From Euprymna scolopes (Eukaryota > Mollusca > Cephalopoda > Sepiida > Sepiolidae): 22,907 nucleotides of DNA. The stretch lies in assembly GCA_024364805.1 (NCBI GenBank), contig CM044508.1, forward strand, positions 77,159,029 to 77,181,935. Reading direction: 5' to 3'. A program made the position numbers and the translations under genes. Below are positions 17,601-22,907 of this stretch, in pieces (positions within the stretch are counted from its first letter, which is position 1; every line of letters starts with the position of its first letter). The notes under the pieces are model-generated. The model was not told the origin of the DNA, searched no databases, and saw nothing but the letters and a program-made list of their open reading frames with translations.

Positions 17601-18510
17601 ATACAAATTAGAGCCTTATAAATAAATTTATATAAACATTGGACAATCCTGTACAAATTAACTTGCATTTCTATGCATTAGCACAAAGTTGATATAGTTG
17701 ATTTGCAGAGACTGACATCCACAGCCACCTATTTGGAATTTATCAGAACACCTCAATGTGACCAGGCATAGTAAGATATAAAACCTGAGTCCCAGTGGTT
17801 GACATTCGATGCACTACTGACTCGGATAACTAATAACTTGAAATGGTAGAAATTATATTAAATAATTTTTTAAATTTTTTATTTACGTTATTACGATACT
17901 GATAACTGAAAGAATTCTATTCTTTTTTTACAGTGATATCCATCATTTCCTACTCAAGGTGTGTGTGTCTGTGCATGCATATTTCTCAGTTACAGATGAA
18001 TTTCTTCACTTTGCAAAATTAATAAAATGACTGCAGAAATTTCCCTTTGGACCAAAGTATCGTAGTTTTGCAACAAGACATGCGATATACAAATTCAATA
18101 CATCTAGGTTAATAGCCACTATCTTACGTAGTTTTCGAACACCATTTTAGTCACATTCAGTCGTGATAATAAAATACTGTATTGCATCCTATGAGCAACA
18201 CATCACAATCGTATCATCTTTAGAGGTAGGAGTTCCTATTTTTCTCTCTCAATATATGTCCTACCACTGCTACCAGTTGTCACAGGATGGATTCTACATG
18301 TTCCACAGATTCTGTAGTTACACTGATCGTAACTGGCTCATACATACATAGACTTAAGATAATCTTTCCAATTTCCGATTCATAAATAATAAAGACTCTC
18401 ATGTTAAAATCTGTTCATTCTGATTGGCTGAGCTTTAGCTCTGAAAATTCTCATATTCCGGAATCCAGTTCTTCGCTTTATAAACAAATGCTTACTAACA
18501 TTAAATTATA
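17601..18510. other. Intergenic stretch, nothing firm
   Basis: A 62-codon frame at 18163-18351 (+) shows no known domain. An ATTGG (about 18422) and TTTATAAAC (about 18477) stand some 50 bp apart in promoter-like order, but only a dead transposon lies downstream. Confidence 0.45.
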
Positions 18511-18519
18511 GTGTCACTA

Positions 18520-19680
18520 AGAGACATATTATTTCGCCCGGCATTAAAATTATTGATCAAAATAAGCACCATCAGAATCAACACAATTTTGCCAAAGCAA
18601 AACAAGTGTATTTATGCCAGTAATGTAAAAATCTTGTGTTCTGGTGGCGGTGAAATCGTTGAGGGCGTTTTTGATTTTGCTTTTTTTGAAGCATTTCTCA
18701 CGGAAAAAAGTTGAGATGCATGAAAAAGTGGTAGTCAGTAGGTGACAGATCTGGAGAGTATGATGATGCAGTTTTGTAGCCCAATTTGTTCGACTTCTGC
18801 AGGGTCAGTTTAGCAACATGCAGTTTAGCATTGTCATGAAGAAGAATTGGGACTTTTCTGTTAACTAATGCTGGGTGTTGTGATTGAAGTTTCTGATGCA
18901 TTTCATCCATTTGTTGACAGTACTTTTACACCATATTGGTTTTGCCTGCATCCACAAAACTGAGACCAGTCACAGACCACCAAAGAGTCAGAATGAGCTT
19001 CTTTTGGTGCAACTCTGGCTTTGGGAAGTGTTGTGGAGCTTCATCACTGTCTAACCACTGAGCTGAGCATTGCCATTGTCGTAAAGAACCCACTTTTCAT
19101 CACAAGTCACAACTGAGGAACGGGTCGTTCTTGTTGCATAAAAGAAAGGAAGATGAGACTTCACAACGACGTTTCTTATAGTTGTCGTTCAATTTGTGAG
19201 GCACCCATTTTTCAAGATTTTTTTGTCTTTCCAATTTCTTAAGTGATTGGAAATCATTGTATATCTTATATCTAATTCAGAAGCGAGTTCTTGAATAGTT
19301 GTGCGTGGATTAGCTTACCACTATGCTCATCATCTTCAAGACTCTTGTTGCTGCTACAAAATTTCTTAAACCATCATTGTGCTGTGCATTCAGTAGTGGT
19401 TCCTGGGCCAAACACTTTGTTGATATCGCGAGGTGTTTCAGCAGCTTTTTGGCCTAGCTTGAATTGAAATAAGAAAATTGTGCGAATTTGCTTTTTTCCA
19501 TTTTGTATTGAACATTCTGAAAAGAAGACATAATTGTTTTAAAACGATTGAATTTACACGATTACATAGAATGAGAAATGCCCTTTAAAATGATACATAA
19601 AATAAAGATAACGAAAACTTATTTGAAATCAAAATGAAAAATTATGCAAGAACTTTCTTCTCAAAGAAATAATTGTTATC
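18520..19680 (-). mobile_element. Mariner element, cecropia/Hsmar1-like, nearly full length and dead
   Basis: The transposase relic (18550-19501) is flanked by a 5' leader running to about 19660, containing TTCATTTTGATTTCAAATAA and GTTTTCGTTATCTTTATTTT on the minus strand, and by a short 3' tail past 18550. Clear matching terminal inverted repeats could not be identified, so the ends are approximate. Its total of about 1.2 kb fits a complete mariner. Confidence 0.65.
18550..19501 (-). pseudogene. Mariner transposase (cecropia/Hsmar1-like, DD34D), inactivated
   Basis: This is a cut-and-paste transposase related to the mariner part of SETMAR. Starting from ATG 19501-19499 the order is complete: KKQIRTIFLFQFKLGQKAAE, DINKVFGPGTT, WFKKFC and SLEDDEHSG (first HTH); PRTTIQELASELDI and LEKWVPHKLNDNYKKRR (second HTH); TCDEKWVLYDN (first catalytic Asp, about 19100); QWLDSDEAPQHFPKPELHQK; LWWSVTGLSFVDAGKT; KVPILLHDNAKLHVAKLT (second Asp); SPDLSPTDYHFF (third Asp); and a C-terminus TGINTLVLLWQNCVDSDGAY ending at TAA 18552-18550. 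All three aspartates survive, but the second and third are separated by 32 residues, not 34: two residues of LPHPPYSPD are missing. The frame is broken several times: a 1-bp loss in the A run right after ATG, a TGA at 19376-19374 where the family has Arg (CGA to TGA), shifts around 19100-19250, and a stop before KYCQQ. It is about 317 codons against about 340. Confidence 0.92.
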
Positions 19681-20062
19681 TACAGGACTGGGATTTGGAG
19701 AAGTTTGTAAAGAAAAATGAAACAAGGTTTGTACTCGTGCTTAGGAATAGGGACCACTTTAAGCCAATATTGTCTTAATCATTTTGCTATTGAGAATCCT
19801 ATCATTATTGAAGTACAAAAAAGTATCTTTTTGTTTATCACGTCTTCCATTTATAGAAGATTAGTTAGATAAAACATAAGAGAAAAATATAGAATTCAAG
19901 AGCTCTTTAATGGCTCATAGAACCATTGATTTGCTAAATAGAAACCTTCTTTAGGGGATATGATGATGATTGATGTTAGCCAATAATTGAAGAAAAAAAA
20001 TATTTGTAAAAGCATTTTTTTTATACAAAATGAAAAAATTGCATTTGTACGTTTGTACATTT

Positions 20063-20067
<5 letters not shown>

Positions 20068-20093
<26 letters not shown>
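20068..20093. repeat. Poly(T) run of 26
   Basis: A homopolymer of 26 T, possibly the poly(A) tail of a minus-strand retroposon; the sequence on its higher-coordinate side is not recognisable. Confidence 0.9.
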
Positions 20094-20229
20094 CAAGCAA
20101 TCATATACATACTATGAATTCTGAAATTACTGAAAAAAAATTCTTCAAAGAAATGGAAAAACATGGAAACTTAAGAATTGGAAACTGTTGAAATTACAAT
20201 TTTTCATAACTTTTATTTATACTTCATAA

Positions 20230-20320
20230 ATTAGCTCACACCATTCATACTCTACCCAGAGGAAGATCTCATTAACCTAAACATTGGTTGTATGGAGCAA
20301 TAAAGATTTTTTTTTAACAA
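20230..20320 (+). mobile_element. Probable retroelement 3' end (GAGGAAGATCTCATTAA motif)
   Basis: The segment reads CCAGAGGAAGATCTCATTAA, then CCTAAACATTGGTTGTATGG and AGCAATAAAGATT followed by a T run. The GAAGATCT...AAACATTGGTT order, with an AATAAA polyadenylation signal right after, resembles dispersed 3' ends of animal retroelements. No coding portion is attached, so the family is undetermined. Confidence 0.35.
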
Positions 20321-20654
20321 TTTGAATATTGTCTTTCTCTTCTCTCTGTCTATATATATATATTTACTCCTGTAAATTTGTTTTGTTTTTGTATAAAAAA
20401 ACTTTTTTCTCTTTATTTAAAAATCGTCGTATGTTATGCCTAATTCAATTTGTTATATCTGGGTCATGGCATTAATCTGCAAAAGATCTAACTAATTTGC
20501 ATACTCTTTTAAACATTCATTTTAATTCCCTATCAGTTTTTTCTGTTTTTTATGGGATGATCATGTATGATGTGTAATTATCTTCATGCAGATATTCTGC
20601 ATGATTTATACTTGTGTAATATTTGCGTAAAAAGGTTTTAGTAAGCACAAACCT

Positions 20655-20657
<3 letters not shown>

Positions 20658-20720
<63 letters not shown>
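20658..20720. repeat. (TA)n microsatellite, longest in the window
   Basis: An uninterrupted TA run of about 63 bp. Confidence 0.97.
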
Positions 20721-20723
<3 letters not shown>

Positions 20724-20982
20724 TGAAAAATTTTGCCTACCAAACTTCTCTGTCAGTTTTTGGTCTAGACATGAAATTTAATATATAGGGTATTTGAACC
20801 CATGCAAAACTTCATATTTGGGTTTTAGCCAGAGAAAATCGGTGCAAAAGATTGAAAATTATTTTTTTTTAAAAGTGGAATTTGCCAGGTGAAGGTTAAA
20901 CAACGGCATTACGAATATGCATGCATAACATAATAGCTATTGGTTCATATTTTCATTTTTAGCCTTGCAGCAAACATGTCTT

Positions 20983-21230
20983 CATAGCTCAGGCATTGAC
21001 GTCAAAAGAAAAAGTAAATCATAAGCTAAACGTTTTGGTTTCGATTCTTGGTAGTGGCACTCCAGTCATTTTGTTTTTAACTTTTTAAATCATGACTACA
21101 TATCGGATCGAATACAACATAACTCGCTAAGAGAAATGATACTAAACAGGCTTAATGTCAAACGATATATGATTAATTCCTCTAAATCCTATTTTGAAGG
21201 AATTAATCAAAGAATTTTATGAACAATCTT
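20983..21230 (+). mobile_element. tRNA-derived SINE, copy D (diverged)
   Basis: A box CATAGCTCAGGCATTGACG (20983-21001) and B box GGTTTCGATTCTTGG (21038-21052) are both present, about 13 nt further apart than in copy B. A GTGGCACxxxAGTCATTTTG stretch follows, then a TTTTTAACTTTTTAAATCA body that aligns with copy B. The distal half is weak, ending around TTTTATGAACAATCTTACC. An inverted repeat GATTAATTCC/GGAATTAATC (21171-21180 and 21199-21208) sits in the tail half and is not seen in the other copies. Confidence 0.6.
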
Positions 21231-21239
21231 ACCAATATT

Positions 21240-21796
21240 TAATAAATGCACTGTATATTAAGTTGGTAGGTCAGCTTCTCTCAAACGCAACAGAATGTCT
21301 TTGGTAAAAAATTTCCAATGCAGAGTGATTTTCAGCTTAATTTCTTCTGTTTGCAGGAAGAAGAAAAACAGACCTGTCTTTTCAAAAATCTTTAGATAAA
21401 AAACATTGCATGGTGTCAGGTCAGATGAGACTGTTGTCATTTCAATAGCACATTTTCTTTACCATCAGGAAGATTGCTCAATTTCTTTGGCAAATTGTCA
21501 TTAAGATAAGCCTACACAGATGGAGGCTTATTCTGTGTTAGAACCATTCTTGTTTATTTGCATTTTCAGATAAACATCGTCACATTTCCTTCAAAGAAAA
21601 TTGGGCCTTGGATATGGTGCACAATATGTTCACTTTTCGTCACATGTTCAATTTTGGCACAGGATTTTTTTTTTTTTTTTTTTTTTTGCTCCAAATACAA
21701 TAATGCTTATTGGCTTCAATGCAGAATTGTTTGTGCTTTCACTTGCAATCTGCTGTTGTGGATGAACGAACTGAAGCTTGTAGAGTTTCATTGGGA
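21240..21796 (-). pseudogene. Tc1/mariner-superfamily DDE transposase relic, catalytic part only
   Basis: Read from high to low coordinate, recognisable blocks in family order are KLYKLQFVHPQQQI (near 21770), words like HVTKSEHIVHHIQGPIFFEG spread over two frames (about 21595-21660), PPSV-stop-AYLNDNLPKK and LSNLPDGKENVLLK (about 21440-21520), SDLTPCNVFYLK (about 21395-21430) where the family has SPDLTPCDFFLW, and LKITLHWKFFTKDILLRLRE at the end. The third catalytic Asp of SPDLTPCD is Asn here (PCN). Several stops and shifts are present. Two long A runs on the minus strand (T runs at about 21665-21687 and 21797-21816) interrupt or bound it. I recall this lineage as common in cephalopod and insect genomes; the family placement is moderate. 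The DNA-binding half is missing, and the LINE poly(A) abuts the break, so the LINE may have inserted at that point. Confidence 0.6.
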
Positions 21797-21831
21797 TTTT
21801 TTTTTTTTTTTTTTTTACATGGGCATAACCA

Positions 21832-21864
21832 CTTATCAAAGCCCAGAAACCACTCCAGGGTAAG
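21832..21864 (-). promoter_or_regulatory. LINE 3'-terminal stem, copy 3
   Basis: On the minus strand CTTACC (complement of 21859-21864) faces GATAAG (complement of 21832-21837) across the same 21-nt loop as the other two copies, with one mismatch in the stem. Confidence 0.45.
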
Positions 21865-22231
21865 GGTTAAGAGTTTACGGTAGTCAGTTGGACAATAAAG
21901 TAATCGTTAGTAATGGAAATTCGGTAAAATTGTTAACTTAAGTGGAATGGCTCATCAAGAACTTGTTTACATTGGACTTGAAGATAACCATATTGTAGTC
22001 AGCTGGAAAGCAAGAAAACAGAAGACGATTCCACAGGCGTGCAGTTCTAAGAAAGAAACTTTGTTCATGGAATCTACATTTAGGTTTAGGCACAGATAAA
22101 GAGGGGGGATTATTGATAGTGTTTTCAGCTAGACGAGTGTTTCTTGTGCAAGTTTGGCAAGGGGGGACAATAGACTGAAGCTCAGTCGAACACTTTCCAT
22201 GAAAATAACGATAAAGCAGAGACAAACTCGC

Positions 22232-22375
22232 AACATCTCTTCTATGAGATAGAGGTTGCAGGGAAGAGAAAAGGACATCTCATACAAGGCTACAAAGTCT
22301 TGTAACGTCTCTCCTGTGGGAGAGAGGTTGCAGGGAAGAGAAAAGAGCATCCCCCACTAAGCCACAAATCCTATT
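22232..22375 (-). repeat. 72-bp tandem duplication inside LINE copy 3
   Basis: AGAGGTTGCAGGGAAGAGAA occurs twice, 72 bp apart, within two longer similar blocks starting at about 22232 and 22304. Seventy-two bp is 24 codons, so the peptide SSLQPLSHRRDV appears twice in the same minus-strand frame. The two units have already diverged by a number of substitutions. Confidence 0.8.
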
Positions 22376-22646
22376 TTGTACTCTGTCAAGGCAGGATAGT
22401 GTTTTTCGCAGCTCCTGCTCAGATGTGTCAACAGTACTCCATCCTTGGACGTATTTAGCTTTTATATAAGTAAAGAATTGCATCAGCAGTGAGATATCTT
22501 CTGGAGCGGTAGAAGGATCCTACCATTTTTCCAGCAATCTTAGCAATAGACTTGATGTACGTGTTCCATTTCAGGTCAGGAGTAAAGGTCAAGCCCAGAA
22601 GCTTATCAAAGCATGGAGCTTCCCCTAGTCGAGAGCCATCCATTAA

Positions 22647-22907
22647 GCAGAAGTGTTGGCCACACTAGATGGCAACAAACCCATTTCATTATTTTTTATT
22701 GAACAACAAAGCATTTCCTGGAGAAAATATGAAAGTTTGAAATATAAAAACGAACCACAAAATATACAAATAAATGCACTAATGACAGCCATCTCCTGCA
22801 TGAAAGTGGCTAAGACAAAAGGATTTCAGCAGGAAACAGTTGATTTGATAAAAAGACTAATTAAACCAATATATTTTATTAATGACAATGAGTCTTTGCA
22901 AAAAAAA
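22647..22907 (+). CDS. Unidentified partial open frame running off the window edge
   Basis: From just after a TAA at 22644-22646 the plus strand stays open for 87 codons to the last base. The reading includes LATLDGNKPISLFFIEQQSI, WRKYESLKYKNEPQNIQ, INALMTAISCMKVAKTKGF, QQETVDLIKRLIKPIYFIND and NESLQKK. It is hydrophilic and helix-prone, unlike the Phe/Ile/Tyr/Ser-rich noise translated elsewhere here. No start codon is required if it is an exon; the first ATG in frame is at 22791. A weak acceptor (T-rich stretch, then ACAAAG at 22706-22711) is a possible exon start. I recognise no family. It could be a host exon, a pseudogene or an unfamiliar transposon protein. Its left limit coincides with the LINE's 5' break. 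Confidence 0.35.

Larger units (their letters stand above)
19690..20980. other. AT-rich intergenic stretch
   Basis: It holds T26 at 20068-20093, short TA at about 20349-20361, a (TA)n array at 20658-20720 and a possible retroelement 3' end at 20230-20320. No gene is recognised. Confidence 0.55.
21797..22647 (-). mobile_element. LINE 3' segment, copy 3 (longest, 5'-truncated)
   Basis: The minus strand carries the C-terminal part of a non-LTR retrotransposon ORF2. Blocks in order: LMDGSRLGEAPCFDKLLGLT, FTPDLKWNTYIKSIAKIAGK, MVGSFYRSRRYLTADAILYL, ELRKTLSCLDRVQNRICGLV, GDALFSSLQPLSHRRDV, LLYRYFHGKCSTELQSIVPP, FHEQSFFLRTARLWNRLLF, YNMVIFKSNVNKFLMSHST-stop at 21940-21938. These are the thumb and C-terminal region after the polymerase motifs; the YxDD catalytic core is not in the copy. 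One frame change lies after LYKS (about 22455), and a 24-codon in-frame tandem duplication lies at about 22232-22375. The 3' end has the conserved stem and a 20-base poly(A) (T run 21797-21816). Confidence 0.85.

Noticed and set aside
17785-17830. Possible tRNA fragment (CAGTGGTTGACATTCGATGC)
   Set aside because: No cloverleaf and no second promoter box.
18420-18485. ATTGG and TATAAA in promoter-like order
   Set aside because: No coding start follows on the plus strand; only the 3' end of a dead mariner lies there. Such words are common in AT-rich DNA.
21558-21863. 101-codon plus-strand open frame
   Set aside because: It is the antisense of the transposase relic and LINE tail, with poly-Phe from T runs.

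Overview
This looks like a non-coding, repeat-filled piece of an invertebrate nuclear genome, most likely a cephalopod mollusc of the octopus type. The window is strongly AT-rich and carries many TA, CA/GT and T-rich simple repeats. It has no compact operon-like coding. Every protein similarity I can recognise belongs to a transposable element. The octopus-like assignment rests on remembered resemblance of the SINE, the LINE tail and the mariner families to cephalopod repeats; it is not a database result. A run of 900 N (10102-11001) is an assembly gap. I find no complete host gene, no rRNA gene, no intact tRNA and no CRISPR array. Layout: 890-1340 (-) is the DNA-binding half of a mariner transposase. 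2057-2278 is a short piggyBac-like MITE with TTAA at one edge and TTAT at the other. 2883-3094 (-) is a possible coiled-coil coding relic. 3987-4236 (-) is a tRNA-derived SINE. 4261-4371 is a four-copy 30-bp minisatellite that ends exactly where a Tc1-like transposon starts (4372 to about 6070). That transposon is interrupted at 4686-5052 by the 3' end of a LINE. Three marks with a GAAGAAGG or GATGAA...GAAAC look, typical of retroelement 3' ends, lie at 6370-6440, 6740-6830 and 20230-20320. A tRNA-like SINE head sits at 9719-9815 (-). After the gap come a 78-bp inverted-repeat foldback (11043-11344), a second LINE 3' end (11406-11788), a near-perfect 21-bp hairpin (12405-12454), a second SINE copy (12516-12743), a diverged repeat field built on a TGCTCAAT palindrome (13540-14160), a third SINE copy (14708-14937) running straight into a TG/TA array, and diverged tandem sequence (16930-17180). 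The right side holds a nearly full-length but dead cecropia-type mariner (18550-19501, -), a fourth SINE copy (about 20983-21230), a Tc1/mariner-superfamily transposase relic (about 21240-21796, -) and a third, longer LINE 3' segment (21797-22647, -). From the LINE's 5' break to the window edge, 22647-22907 (+), an uninterrupted 87-codon frame of protein-like composition stays open; it is the only candidate here for a non-transposon coding exon. How the parts fit: autonomous families (Tc1, at least three mariner-like lineages, one LINE family) are present only as dead copies, with short non-autonomous passengers (SINE, MITE, foldback) between them and nested insertions giving a relative order. 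The three LINE copies share a 3'-terminal stem (CTTATC...GATAAG with a constant 21-nt loop) just before poly(A), and two of them begin within a few bases of the same point.
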